A stretch of DNA of 64,000 nt from JAPPHA01 sp964291635 (GCA_964291635.2 OZ219893.1:248001-312000); one strand, 5' to 3'; counted from the stretch's first letter, positions 1 to 9,564 are shown. The notes: generated by a model not told the origin, from the sequence alone. Numbers and translations: made by a program.

Positions 1-1011
1 CGAGGTTGAGAGGAAACTCAGAAACTCCGCAACACCCTCGTATTCCCCGGCTTCGTGACCGGCAAGGACCCAGAGCGAAGAACCGCCGATGATCGTGTTT
101 TGAGGCGCGCCTTCCACGCCTTCCCAGTAGGGGAGCGATCTGATCTGGAAGTCAAACTCGGCCTGGGCCTTGACGCCCGCGTAGCCGGCCGAACTCTCCG
201 TAAACAGAGCACATTCACCTCCACGGAAATTCGCGCCGCCCTCGTTTCGTCGCCCGGCGTAAATGAACCTGCCGTCCGCCGCCCATTGCCCCATGGTCTC
301 AATATGCTTGACCTGGACCGGTCCATTGAAGGCCAGTTCCGTATCAAGCCCCGCGAAGCCGTTTTCCTTCGTGGCAAAGGACACGTTGTGATAGGCTGAG
401 AAGTTCTCCAGATGGACCCAGCTCTGCCAGGCAGTGGTCAGAGGACAATCCACTCCCCCTTCCTTGAGCGCCGTCAGCGCCGCATCAACCTGCTGCCAGG
501 TCGAAAGGTCCATGTCCGGGTCGAGTCCTGCCTCGGCGAACAAATCGCGATTGACATAGATCACCGGAGTCGAAGAGTTGTATGGCAAGGACAGCATTTC
601 GCCCGTCGTCGTCGTGTAGTAACCCTTGACCGCTCCCAGGTAGCCATCCGGGTTAAACTCGGCCCCGCCTTCCGCCATCACTTCGTACACGGGCTTGATC
701 GCACCCCGGGCGGCCATCATGGTGGCCGTGCCGACCTCGAACACCATGAGAATGTGCGGTTGCTCGCCGGCGCGGAATGCCGCGATCCCGGCGTTCAGGG
801 TTTCCGAGTAGTTGCCCTTGTGGCTGCCAACCACGTGGTATGCGTCTTGCGACGCATTGAATTTCTCGACCTGCTCAGCAAGCAGATCACCAAGGCGTCC
901 GGTGAACGCGTGCCACCAGTGGATTTCCGTCTGCGCCAGGGCCGCGGGCGTCCACGCAAGGCAGACGGCGACCGCACCGGCGAACATCCCCGTCAGTTTC
1001 GATTTGGTCAT
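1..1011 (-). CDS. ugpB: Extracellular solute-binding protein, UgpB-like (partial)
   Basis: This is the N-terminal 337 residues of a periplasmic binding protein; the 3' end lies outside the window. It begins with a Sec signal peptide (hydrophobic stretch ending AALAQ) followed by TEIHWWHAFTGRLGD, which is typical of glycerol-3-phosphate binding proteins of family-1 importers. Further in, SLPYNSSTPVIYVNRDLF and the late GGANFRGGECALF and IIGGSSLWV segments also fit UgpB. The ATG at 1011 follows GGGAG with good spacing. The family runs to about 430 residues, so roughly 95 are missing. UgpA/E/C genes would be expected to the left. Ligand identity (sn-glycerol-3-phosphate or glycerophosphodiesters) is from family resemblance only. 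Confidence 0.85.
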   Translation of the reverse strand, partial: MTKSKLTGMFAGAVAVCLAWTPAALAQTEIHWWHAFTGRLGDLLAEQVEKFNASQDAYHVVGSHKGNYSETLNAGIAAFRAGEQPHILMVFEVGTATMMAARGAIKPVYEVMAEGGAEFNPDGYLGAVKGYYTTTTGEMLSLPYNSSTPVIYVNRDLFAEAGLDPDMDLSTWQQVDAALTALKEGGVDCPLTTAWQSWVHLENFSAYHNVSFATKENGFAGLDTELAFNGPVQVKHIETMGQWAADGRFIYAGRRNEGGANFRGGECALFTESSAGYAGVKAQAEFDFQIRSLPYWEGVEGAPQNTIIGGSSLWVLAGHEAGEYEGVAEFLSFLSTS

Positions 1012-1245
1012 CAAGTAATCTCCCATCTATTCCAAATTCGTCCGTCGCCGGATTTGTGCTTCGGCTTCCGGCTTCGTCCATTGTACGGACGGTAGGCATG
1101 TCATGGCAACGACGCAAGCAGGATTCGCGGTCAGATGTCGGATCTGTCAAGCGCAGCGCCACGAAATGTCGCGGAGTTCTCGGGGACTTCGAAGAGGCGG
1201 TACAATCGTCAGGTTTGGTTTTGGCACGGCGAAACCACGGCATCT

Positions 1246-2124
1246 CTAACCCGCGAGAGCAGCCTTTTCCCTCCGAATTGTGAAAACTCCGGCGCCCACG
1301 AGGATCAGGATGCCCAGGACCGTCAAGGCGTCCGGAATTTCCTCAAACAGGACAGTCCCGAAAATGACGGAAAATATCATGATCGAATATCGAAATGGCG
1401 ACACAAAGAAAATGTCCCCCGTCCGCATCGTCACGACACCGAAATAGTATCCTGCGAAAAGAAACATGGCCGACAGGGAAAGCAGCCCGACGTCGGTTGG
1501 TGAAGGCGGAATCCACCTGGCATCAACGAGCGTGGCCAGGCCGAAAACCATCGTCACCAACAATGCGGATGCCAGGGTGACAAACAGCGAATCCGCGGAA
1601 GATGACAACTTCCGGGACGCCAGGTCGCGAAGCACAACGAACAGGACTGCCAGCAGCGCCAGGAGGCTGTAGGCGTTGAATCCCGCGGTTCCCGGGCGAA
1701 TGATGATGAGAACGCCGACAAGGCCGACGAAAATCGCCGCGAACCTCATTGGCCCGGCACGAGCCCCGAAAACGAAATGCGCGGCGACGACGATGGCCAG
1801 TGGGACAAACTGCAGGATCGCCGTGGCGTTGGCGATCGGCATGTTCAACACCGCAGACAGGAAACACGCCGTGATTCCGATCTCTGCGACCGTCCTGACC
1901 GCGATGACTGCCCGGTCCCGACGTCCGGGTATTGTCCGGAACGTACCGCGAAACCATGCGTAGGTGCCGAACAACAGGCAAAGGATCGTGCCACGCATGA
2001 AAACGGACTGGGCCAGCCCGAATTCAGTTCCGACAAGCTTGAAGATGGCGTCATTCGCAGAGAACCCGGCCATGGATACGCACATCAGGCCGGCGTTGCG
2101 AATATTGTCCCGGTGCCGGCTCAC
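1246..2124 (-). CDS. EamA/DMT-family transporter
   Basis: A 292-residue integral membrane protein of the drug/metabolite transporter superfamily, with about ten hydrophobic segments arranged as two EamA repeats. It opens with an N-terminal helix (GLMCVSMAGFSANDAIFKLVG). Conserved features include the NATAILQFVPLAIVVAAHFVF segment that closes repeat one, and PFRYSIMIFSVIFGTVLFEEIPD with the usual glutamate pair in repeat two. These proteins export or import amino acids and other small metabolites across the inner membrane; substrate cannot be read from the sequence. It ends 234 bp upstream of the ugpB-like start on the same strand and is probably a separate unit. Confidence 0.85.
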   Translation of the reverse strand: MSRHRDNIRNAGLMCVSMAGFSANDAIFKLVGTEFGLAQSVFMRGTILCLLFGTYAWFRGTFRTIPGRRDRAVIAVRTVAEIGITACFLSAVLNMPIANATAILQFVPLAIVVAAHFVFGARAGPMRFAAIFVGLVGVLIIIRPGTAGFNAYSLLALLAVLFVVLRDLASRKLSSSADSLFVTLASALLVTMVFGLATLVDARWIPPSPTDVGLLSLSAMFLFAGYYFGVVTMRTGDIFFVSPFRYSIMIFSVIFGTVLFEEIPDALTVLGILILVGAGVFTIRREKAALAG

Positions 2125-2178
2125 CTGACAGCATCCCGTCGCGAATTCCGAACGGGCACTTCGAACTCACCGGCCCCT

Positions 2179-2964
2179 TTACCGGCCTTTCCAGACCGGA
2201 TCGCGTTTTTCTGCGAAAGCCAATGCGCCTTCCTTTTGGTCTTCCGATGAATACAGGGTGTCGACCGTGCGCAACTGGCGGCCGGTAATCCGGTTCATCG
2301 AATCCTGGAACCGGCTGTTTTCCGCGTCCCGCACGATTTCCTTGATCGCTGCATAGACAAGTGGTGGACCTGACGCGAGCAACCGGGCAAGCTCGCGGGC
2401 CTCGTCCATCAACTGGCCTGCCGGGTAGACCCTGTTGACAAACCCCCACCTGTTCGCCTCGTCCGCATCGAGCCAGCGACCGGTCAGGAGCATCTCCATG
2501 GCGATGTGGAACGGGATTCGCTTCGGAAGCTTGACGGAAGCCGCGTCGGCGACCGTGCCGGAACGAATTTCGGGCAAAGCGAATCGAGCATGATCTGCCG
2601 CCAGGATGATATCGGCGGAAAGTGCCAGCTCGAGACCGCCCCCGCAGCAGATTCCGTTGACCGCCGCGATCACGGGTTTGTTGAGATCGCGAAGCTCCTG
2701 CAGTCCGCCAAATCCACCGACGCCGTAGTCTCCGTCTACGGCTTCGCCATCCGCTGCCGACTTGAGATCCCAGCCAGCACAAAAGAACTTGTCTCCGCCA
2801 CCCGTGACAATGGCGACGCGATGCTCGGGGTTGTCCCGAAACCCGGCAAAAATGTCGCCCATGACTCTGCTGGTCTCCAGGTCTATGGCGTTCGCCTTCG
2901 GCCTGTCGAGCACGACCTCCAGGACGTGGCCATTCTCTCGAATCCTAACCGCTGAATCGGTCAT
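2179..2964 (-). CDS. caiD: Crotonobetainyl-CoA hydratase-like (CaiD family)
   Basis: A crotonase-fold enzyme of 261 residues, very close to CaiD in length and sequence. Matching landmarks are LDRPKANAIDLETS, FFCAGWDLKSAADGEA, GGFGGLQELRDLNKPVIAAV, GGGLELALSADIILAADHA, and the exact C-terminus LAFAEKRDPVWKGR seen in carnitine racemase/dehydratase. CaiD hydrates crotonobetainyl-CoA to carnitinyl-CoA in the cytoplasm. The start at 2964 follows GGAGGGTGGC and overlaps the stop of the upstream synthetase (ATGA), so translation is coupled. The true substrate could be another trimethylammonium or short-chain enoyl-CoA. Confidence 0.88.
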   Translation of the reverse strand: MTDSAVRIRENGHVLEVVLDRPKANAIDLETSRVMGDIFAGFRDNPEHRVAIVTGGGDKFFCAGWDLKSAADGEAVDGDYGVGGFGGLQELRDLNKPVIAAVNGICCGGGLELALSADIILAADHARFALPEIRSGTVADAASVKLPKRIPFHIAMEMLLTGRWLDADEANRWGFVNRVYPAGQLMDEARELARLLASGPPLVYAAIKEIVRDAENSRFQDSMNRITGRQLRTVDTLYSSEDQKEGALAFAEKRDPVWKGR

Positions 2965-5003
2965 GCCACCCTCCTCATGAATGCGTCTGCTGCAACCGCC
3001 CGGTCGGGTCGGCACAGCAGCGGGTTGACTTCGATCTCTTCCAGGCCGCGGCTGTTGGCAAGCACGTAGTCTTGTATGGAAAGAACACTTCGAATAACTG
3101 CGTGACGATCGGCTGCCGGCCCGCCGCGCCAGCCTGCGAGCAGCCGGGAAATGCCGAGTTGATCGATGGCATCACCTATTTCCCCCTCCGTGCACGGCAC
3201 AAGGAGAGATTGGCGGTCACGCATGATCTCGGCCAGGGTCCCGCCTGCCGCAACCGTAAGGACGAAACCATGAGCAGGGTCGCGCACGACGCCAACCAGA
3301 AGCTCCGCGACTACCCCGGATATCATTTCCTCAACCAGAAAGCTCTCGGCGTCCATGTCGGCAACGGCCGATTTCAGGGCCGATCCGGTTGCAAGGTCAA
3401 GCGCGACCGCACCGGACTCCGTCTTGTGGGCGTGCCCTTCCGCCTTGAGAACGACCGGAAAGCCGATTTCTTCCGCGGCATCAACAACCGAATCTGGTGA
3501 CGCGACCCGCCGTGAACGGGGAATATCGAGACCGAACTCCGCGAGAGCCTTCTTGGTTACGGTTTCGCTCACGAAAACGGAGCTTTTTTCGCGATCCGCC
3601 GTTTCACCGCCGGGCACCAGCAAGCTGAGAGGGTGTTTCGTCCTCATGGCGCCGACTGCAGCCACCGAAACAAGCGCATCGTCGAGGCCGTTCAGCGGGA
3701 TCACGCCGCCTTCCATGAGTTCCTTTGCGACATGCTCGGGCATGAGTTCCGGCAGCGTTGCCACCATGGCTATCCGCCCGCCTGTACGGCGTCGCGTCGC
3801 GATTGCGGCATCGATCGCAGAACGCCAGTCTCCCGGGTCGCAGCGGTCGGTTCTCGGGAAGTCCACGACCAGAAGCGTCATGGCGAGAGACGGGTCCACG
3901 ATAGCTGACCACGCACGCACCATCGCTTCTGTGTCCCGCCAGATATAGGTGTGGTAATCGAGGGGATTGGACAACGCGACGCGTGGACCCAAAGCTGCAC
4001 GCAGGTCTTTCACCTGGCGCTCGTTGAGAGCCGGGAACCTGATTCCGCGGGCCTTGCCAGTGTCGGCCACAAGGCTCGCCTCTCCCCCCGAACAACTGAC
4101 CGACGCGATACTGTTTGACGGAATCCTTCCGTAGACATGCAACAGCTTGAGCGTCTCGAGGAATGCGGTGAGCGAGGTGACGGCTGCAAACCCGAGCCGC
4201 TTCATCAAGGCTTCCGCCCCCGCATGGCTGCCGGCAAGAGACGCCGTGTGTGACAAGGTCAACCGTCGGGACTCCTCCGAGCGACCCACTTTCAGGATGG
4301 CCACCGGTTTTCCCAGGCGTTCGGCGCAAATCGAAAGTTGTTCGAGAGCACCGAGATCGCCAAAGCCCTCGACATGAAGGCCGAGCGCGGTCACCCGATC
4401 ATCTTCAAGCAGTGATCTGCCGATTTCGGCCATGCCGGTTTGTGCCTGATTCCCCGCCGCGACCACGAAGGCGACGGGAATCGCCCGGCACTGCATGGTG
4501 ATGTTGATACCGATGTTCGACGACTGGGTAACAATCCCGACACCTGACCGGACCATTTCAAGTCCGTGCTGGTCCGGCCAGAGCAGTGCACCGTCGAGGC
4601 CATTGATGAACCCGTAGCAATTCGGACCGAGGATCGGCATATCGCCAGCCGCTGCGAGAAGTTCGTCCTCCAGCCCCGCGCCACCTGGCAGTTCCACTTC
4701 GGCTTCACGAAATCCGGATGCGAAACATACGGCGCCACCGGCACCGCGTTCAGCGAGTTTCCTGACGATATCGACTGTTGTCGTTCGGTTGACTCCGACG
4801 AATGTCGCATCGGGAGCGTCCGGAAGCTCATCGATTGATCGGTAGGCATGCTCGCCGGCTACGGTCTTGGCCGTCGGGTGAACCGGCCAGATTCCGCCGG
4901 AGAAACCGAACGCCCGACACTGCTCGATGACGGATCGACACCAGGCACCCCCGCCGACGACGGCAATCGAGGATGGATGAAACAGTCGTCCGAGTGGTCT
5001 CAC
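2961..5003 (-). CDS. NDP-forming acyl-CoA synthetase (acetate-CoA ligase family)
   Basis: A fused alpha-beta NDP-forming acyl-CoA synthetase of about 680 residues. The order is an N-terminal CoA-binding Rossmann domain (RPLGRLFHPSSIAVVGGG), a succinyl-CoA-ligase-like domain holding the phospho-histidine region (LTLSHTASLAGSHAG), and a C-terminal ATP-grasp domain (VVLKAEGHAHKTESGAVALD; LEEIEVNPLLCRPD). It makes acyl-CoA from acid, CoA and ATP with ADP release. The GTG start at 5003 is chosen because homology begins there and GGGGA precedes it; the open frame continues to 5192 without family similarity. It sits between a CaiD-like hydratase and an acyl-CoA dehydrogenase and probably activates their substrate. 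Confidence 0.85.
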   Translation of the reverse strand: MRPLGRLFHPSSIAVVGGGAWCRSVIEQCRAFGFSGGIWPVHPTAKTVAGEHAYRSIDELPDAPDATFVGVNRTTTVDIVRKLAERGAGGAVCFASGFREAEVELPGGAGLEDELLAAAGDMPILGPNCYGFINGLDGALLWPDQHGLEMVRSGVGIVTQSSNIGINITMQCRAIPVAFVVAAGNQAQTGMAEIGRSLLEDDRVTALGLHVEGFGDLGALEQLSICAERLGKPVAILKVGRSEESRRLTLSHTASLAGSHAGAEALMKRLGFAAVTSLTAFLETLKLLHVYGRIPSNSIASVSCSGGEASLVADTGKARGIRFPALNERQVKDLRAALGPRVALSNPLDYHTYIWRDTEAMVRAWSAIVDPSLAMTLLVVDFPRTDRCDPGDWRSAIDAAIATRRRTGGRIAMVATLPELMPEHVAKELMEGGVIPLNGLDDALVSVAAVGAMRTKHPLSLLVPGGETADREKSSVFVSETVTKKALAEFGLDIPRSRRVASPDSVVDAAEEIGFPVVLKAEGHAHKTESGAVALDLATGSALKSAVADMDAESFLVEEMISGVVAELLVGVVRDPAHGFVLTVAAGGTLAEIMRDRQSLLVPCTEGEIGDAIDQLGISRLLAGWRGGPAADRHAVIRSVLSIQDYVLANSRGLEEIEVNPLLCRPDRAVAADAFMRRVA

Positions 5004-5432
5004 GAGGCCAGTTCCCCAGGTTCTCCCGCCAGATCTGGAACGCCGGAAGGCAAACGCAAGGATGGCATGGTCGCGCGGAACCCGTTTGTTGCCCCGCGTC
5101 GACATTGAGGCAGGTGGCCTGCCAGCATGCCGCAAGCTCCCGGGATTGTCTCGCCGGAAACTGGTCGGTTCCAACTGCCAGCCATGAAACACGTCATCCG
5201 GATGACGGCACTTCCATACCCGTGCGCAACCATGCGTTGATCCGGGCCGTCGAGAGAGGAACCTTGAATCGTCAGAGCCCGAGGCGAAGTACGTGCGGGA
5301 CGGTGGGGCATGATACCTGCACTCGGACCTTTCCGGCTCGCCCAGGGCGCGGGATGCACAAGGAATTCATGAGAACCGGCAACCTCCTTCAACGAAACTG
5401 GAAGTCCTGGTCTCCGGGATTCAGCCACCTGA
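5004..5432. other. Gene-less spacer between dehydrogenase and synthetase
   Basis: 429 bp with only low-complexity overlapping frames. I see no protein similarity, tRNA or clear hairpin. The genes on both sides run on the minus strand, so a second promoter for the synthetase-caiD pair could lie here. Confidence 0.5.
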
Positions 5433-6593
5433 CTACGCACCAAGCGGGCGCAGAAGTTCGCGGCTGATGATGTGCCGCTGGATTTCGGACGTTCCATCCC
5501 AGATTCGCTCCACGCGCGCATCCCGCCAAAAGCGCTCCAACGGAAAATCCGACATCAGACCCATACCACCGTGGATCTGGATCGCCGCATCGGTGACCAT
5601 TGCAAGCATTTCGGACGCGAACAGCTTGGCGCTCGCGATTTCGCGATTGGCCTGCAATCCCTGGTCCAGCCGGTCCGCACACGCCAGCGTCAGGTAATCG
5701 GCTGCGTCGATTTGCGTAATCATGTCGGCCAACTGAAACCCGACGCCCTGGAATTTTCCGATTTTCTGCCCGAACTGTTCGCGTTCGGAGGCATGGCCCA
5801 GGGCATAATCGAACACCCTGCGCGCTCTTCCGACGCAATTCGCGGCAACGGTGATCCTGGTCGCGTAGAGCCAGGTGTTCATCACGGCAAACCCGCCATC
5901 GACTTCGCCGAGGACCTGGTTGTCCGGGAGGCGGCAGTCGTCGAACTCAAGAATCATGTTCTTGTAGCCACGATGGCTGACGGACTCGTAGCCGTCGCGA
6001 ATCGAGAATCCCGGCGTTCCGCGATCAACCAGGAATGCCGTAATCCTTTTCTTGGCGCCCCGAGGGGTTTCGTCCACACCTGTCGCGAAAAATACGATGA
6101 CAAAGTCAGCGTGGTCCGCGCCCGATATGAAATGCTTGGTTCCGTTGAGGATCCAGTCCCCGTCCTTTCGGACCGCAGTCGACAGCATGCCGCGGATGTC
6201 GGATCCGGCACCGGGTTCCGTCATCGCGAGGGCATCCATGCGTTCGCCCCGGACGGCAGGCAGGAGGTATTTCTCCCGCTGGTCTCCCGTACACGCCATC
6301 AGGATGTTCTGCGGACGGCCGAAGAAATGGGTCAGCGCCATTGAACCGCGCCCCAATTCCCGTTCCACAAGGGCAAACTCGAGGTGATTCAATCCCGCGC
6401 CGCCAACTTCCTCAGGAAAGTTGCAGGCATAGAATCCAAGATCGATCGTCTTCTGCCTGATCCCGGCCGCGACCTCCGGTGGAACTTCGCCCGTTGCTTC
6501 GACCGAATCTTCGTGGGGTATGATCTCGTTCTCGACAAACGACCTGACGGTCGAAGCGATCAACTCCTGATGATCCTTGATGCCATACTGCAT
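5433..6593 (-). CDS. Acyl-CoA dehydrogenase
   Basis: A 386-residue FAD-dependent acyl-CoA dehydrogenase of normal length. FAD/substrate signatures are visible: AMTEPGAGSDIRGM, the KHFISGADHADFVIVFF strand, REQFGQKIGKFQGVGFQLADM and AIQIHGGMGLMSDFPLERFWRD. At the site where medium-chain enzymes carry the catalytic glutamate (YEGT) it has RIWDGTSEIQR, that is Asp; other branches place the base elsewhere. It oxidises an acyl-CoA to a trans-2-enoyl-CoA and passes electrons to ETF. The downstream synthetase and CaiD-like hydratase suggest an activation-desaturation-hydration route, perhaps for gamma-butyrobetaine, which is inference. It is divergent from the sugar kinase, with a 94-bp shared promoter region. 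Confidence 0.88.
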   Translation of the reverse strand: MQYGIKDHQELIASTVRSFVENEIIPHEDSVEATGEVPPEVAAGIRQKTIDLGFYACNFPEEVGGAGLNHLEFALVERELGRGSMALTHFFGRPQNILMACTGDQREKYLLPAVRGERMDALAMTEPGAGSDIRGMLSTAVRKDGDWILNGTKHFISGADHADFVIVFFATGVDETPRGAKKRITAFLVDRGTPGFSIRDGYESVSHRGYKNMILEFDDCRLPDNQVLGEVDGGFAVMNTWLYATRITVAANCVGRARRVFDYALGHASEREQFGQKIGKFQGVGFQLADMITQIDAADYLTLACADRLDQGLQANREIASAKLFASEMLAMVTDAAIQIHGGMGLMSDFPLERFWRDARVERIWDGTSEIQRHIISRELLRPLGA

Positions 6594-6687
6594 GTGGGGT
6601 TGTCATTGCCTCCAAGTTGGTGAAGCTGGCCGAAGGGGCCCGATGCTGTGGCGATGCATCAGGGGCAGATGCAGAAAGGTTTTGGCG

Positions 6688-8139
6688 GTGGCTGCCTATC
6701 TCATGGGAATTGACCTTGGCACGACTTCGGTCAAGGCAGGCGTGTTCACGCCTGACGGCAGCGTACTGGAGGCATTTGGCGAAAGCTACCCCACCACACA
6801 CAAAGACGGGGGGGTCTGTGAACAAGACCCCCGGCACTGGACCCGGTTGATCGACGTGGCGCTCAAACGGTTTGCGGCGTCAGGGTTGCGTGGGCAAATT
6901 GCCGGAGCGGCGCTGACCAGCCAGGTGAACACCCATGTGTTCGTGGACCGCAATTGGCGGCCGCTGATGCCCGCGATCACGTGGCAGGATACGCGTGCGG
7001 CGTACGAGGCGGCGGAACTTGATGATCAGCTGAAAGAAGAAGACAAGATCGCATGGCTGGGTGCGCCCATTCCCGTCGATGCCTCGCACCCGCTCTCGCG
7101 GATGCTCTGGGTGCAACGCCATGCGCCCGAGATCTGGGACAAGACCCGATTCGTACTGTTACCCAAGGATTTCGCAATTCACTTCCTGACCGGAGAACTG
7201 GCGACTGATCCGTTGTCGAATGTCGGCCTGGTAGGACTTGACGGGCATTTTGTGCCGCAAATCCTCGATCTCGTACCGGGGGCAGCGGACCGGATGCCGC
7301 CAATCCGCGGTATAACCGAGATCATTGGAAAATCACCTGATGGTACGCCCTTTGTGACAGCCACCATGGATGGATGGGTGGGGCTACTCGGAACGGGAAC
7401 CTGCCGGGAGGGCGCCTTTGCCTATCTCAGCGGCACCAGCGAAATTCTCGGCGTGGCCTCGCATGAAGTGACCAATGAGCCGGGTGTCGTGGTTTTTGCC
7501 GAGGCCGAAGGGCTCAGGCTCCACGCCGGTCCCACCCAATCGGGCGGTACCTCGCAGCAATGGTTCTGCAATCTGGCCGGGCTGAGTATCCCGGAAATGA
7601 TCGAGTTGGTGGCTGGCACGCAGCGCCGTCATCCAACCCCGCTCTTTTTGCCGCACCTGGCAGGAGAACGTGCACCGCTTTGGAACGTGGACCTTCGCGG
7701 AGTTTTTCTTGGAATCGAATCGGGCATGCAAACCGCAGACTTCGCCCGCGCCGTTTATGAAGGTGTGGCGCTATCCGCCCGTCACGTGCTTGACGCGCTT
7801 GCGGCCTCCTCGGCAACCGTGCCGGACACGGTCTCTTGCGGCGGAGGCGGCTTTCGTTCGGACCCCTGGGGGCAGATCCGCGCCGATATCCTGAGCAAGC
7901 GCCTCGAACGCCTGGTGGTGCAAGAAACGGGGATTGTCGGCGCGGTCTGCCTCGCAGCGGCAGCAAAAGGCATGGCTTCATCACTAGAAGAGGCGCACAG
8001 GCCCTTCGAAAGGTTCGATCGGGTTTGGGAGCCCGATCCGAATACACTCGGTTTCCACGAAGACCTGTTCGGCATTTACAAGGAGGCTATTGAAACCAAC
8101 GAAACTCTTGGGAAACGGCTGGTTGACTTGAAACCTTGA
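6688..8139 (+). CDS. FGGY-family carbohydrate kinase
   Basis: A two-domain sugar kinase of about 483 residues. The phosphate-1 loop is YLMGIDLGTTSVKAGVF. The substrate-side segment AITWQDTRAAYEA is typical of xylulokinase-like members. TATMDGWVGLLGTGTC and LSGTSEILGVA form the second nucleotide site, and VSCGGGGFRSDPWGQIRADIL is the C-terminal adenosine motif. It phosphorylates a pentulose, hexulose or polyol in the cytoplasm with ATP. The GTG at 6688 follows GAAAGG; an in-frame ATG at 6703 is an alternative, and longer upstream starts lack homology. An RbsBAC-type importer lies downstream after a 1.4-kb gap and may supply the substrate. Confidence 0.88.
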   Translation: MAAYLMGIDLGTTSVKAGVFTPDGSVLEAFGESYPTTHKDGGVCEQDPRHWTRLIDVALKRFAASGLRGQIAGAALTSQVNTHVFVDRNWRPLMPAITWQDTRAAYEAAELDDQLKEEDKIAWLGAPIPVDASHPLSRMLWVQRHAPEIWDKTRFVLLPKDFAIHFLTGELATDPLSNVGLVGLDGHFVPQILDLVPGAADRMPPIRGITEIIGKSPDGTPFVTATMDGWVGLLGTGTCREGAFAYLSGTSEILGVASHEVTNEPGVVVFAEAEGLRLHAGPTQSGGTSQQWFCNLAGLSIPEMIELVAGTQRRHPTPLFLPHLAGERAPLWNVDLRGVFLGIESGMQTADFARAVYEGVALSARHVLDALAASSATVPDTVSCGGGGFRSDPWGQIRADILSKRLERLVVQETGIVGAVCLAAAAKGMASSLEEAHRPFERFDRVWEPDPNTLGFHEDLFGIYKEAIETNETLGKRLVDLKP

Positions 8140-9564
8140 ACCGTTTTCCAGAGCTGCAAGTATTGCGCCAACTTCATCCGTACAAGCCTGCCGCCGCTAA
8201 ACGGTCACGACAGAAAGTCGATCTCGAACTTTGAATCAAGATCGAAGAATAAGTCCCTGTCTTTTGATCACGTCTCCCGCGCCGCGTGAGGCATCATGTC
8301 GCGTCGAACCGCCAACCGCGCCAATGCCCCCGGATTTGTCGGGCCCTGCCCGTGGCATTGCGTCTGATATCGACAGCGCAACATCCGGGCAAACGTCCGC
8401 TTCACAGCCTGGCGATAACACGAATTCGTGAATCCCTTGACGTTTCCAAGTATGTTGACGATTCCAGGAATGGATCCTGGCACGGGCGCCAACCTGGCTC
8501 GCCAATGCTGAAACCATCCGGAATTACGCAAGATACGGCGCCTGCTCCAGCATCCCGAGGGCAACGCAGGAACCCGCCCGCGAGCCTGCGCCCAGGGTGA
8601 GTTGTGCTGTTCCGCCCCTTTCCGCTTGATCGGCCGCCGCCGCCGGTGAGGAGAACCCGTCGTCCTTTCCCGCACTTCGGGTTTGGACACGGTCCTTGAA
8701 CTTCAAGGGCCTTATTATCCAGTCCGATGTCGCCCCGGATCTTGGCGGCTCGCGGCAAAGTTAGCCGCCGCCGACCATGATTCCGGCTGTCCATGCGCTG
8801 AATGCATGGTTCGATGGTCGAAATCCGAGGAAATCATCCCCGAGCTGGACAGGCCTGCGTGCGATCCCGATGCACGGAGGTTGGAGGCCTTCGCGTTGCA
8901 CGAGGGGCATTGGCTGCTTCTGGCCACCCTCGCCGATGACGCGCCGGTCTCGCCTCCCCCTCCCCGTATCCCCGCAGGTCGGATTCCATGCGGAGCCGAA
9001 CTTTCGACACTTCAGACATACGTTTGCTTTTGCTGCGGCCTTCCCGTTTGCCCGCTACCCTGTCCGACCGGAGGAACAAGCGTCCTTACGGCCCGCGGAG
9101 GTTTTTGCATCCCCGCATCCGGACGCCGGGTCCCCGGAATCCCGAAGGGATGTGAACGCGGCGCCAAACTGAAAATTGCGCCGGCGGCATTTCTTCCCGC
9201 TCGTGCAGCTGCCAGTCTCGCTGCACTCTGTCCTCCTAACCGTCCGGACACTCGCCACAGTACGCTCAGGGATTGCCGCCGCCGCCGTCTTCGTCACCGT
9301 TTTGCCGTCAATCGCGACCGCATCCGGTATTTTGGTGCGTCACACGCCGCTCCGCGCACGGGGAGTGCGGCTCGATCAACGGGACGTTCCGCATCCGTCA
9401 AATTGGTTTCAAACCAATGCTACGGACGCTTATACTGATCCCGGGTGGTCTCGTTCAAAGTGGTGTGGATATCCTTTTTCCTTGTCCAAAGCGAAAAGAA
9501 TTTTCCATGTTCGCGAGTGACCATTCACTCTTTTTGATCAAACTCGAGCAGGGAGAAAAGGCTC
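8140..9564. other. 1.4-kb gene-less region
   Basis: The largest gap in the window. Frames of 80-250 codons exist on both strands, but they are rich in Arg, Pro, Ser and Cys with no recognisable domain and look like noise in GC-rich DNA. No tRNA or rRNA was seen. The last 100 bp become AT-richer and hold the presumed promoter and a hairpin for the sugar-importer operon. Confidence 0.55.
9515..9535 (+). promoter_or_regulatory. Terminator-like hairpin in the leader of the sugar-binding-protein gene
   Basis: A perfect 6-bp inverted repeat, GAGTGA / TCACTC with loop CCAT, is followed at once by five T residues. It ends 29 bp before the ATG at 9565. It could be an intrinsic terminator or attenuator in the leader, or an operator for a dimeric repressor. 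The stem is short, so this is tentative. Confidence 0.4.

Noticed and set aside
8683..9438. 251-codon open frame on the plus strand in the 1.4-kb gap
   Set aside because: Rich in Arg, Pro and Cys with no domain-like pattern and no ribosome site; frames of similar length occur on the opposite strand, as expected by chance in GC-rich DNA.
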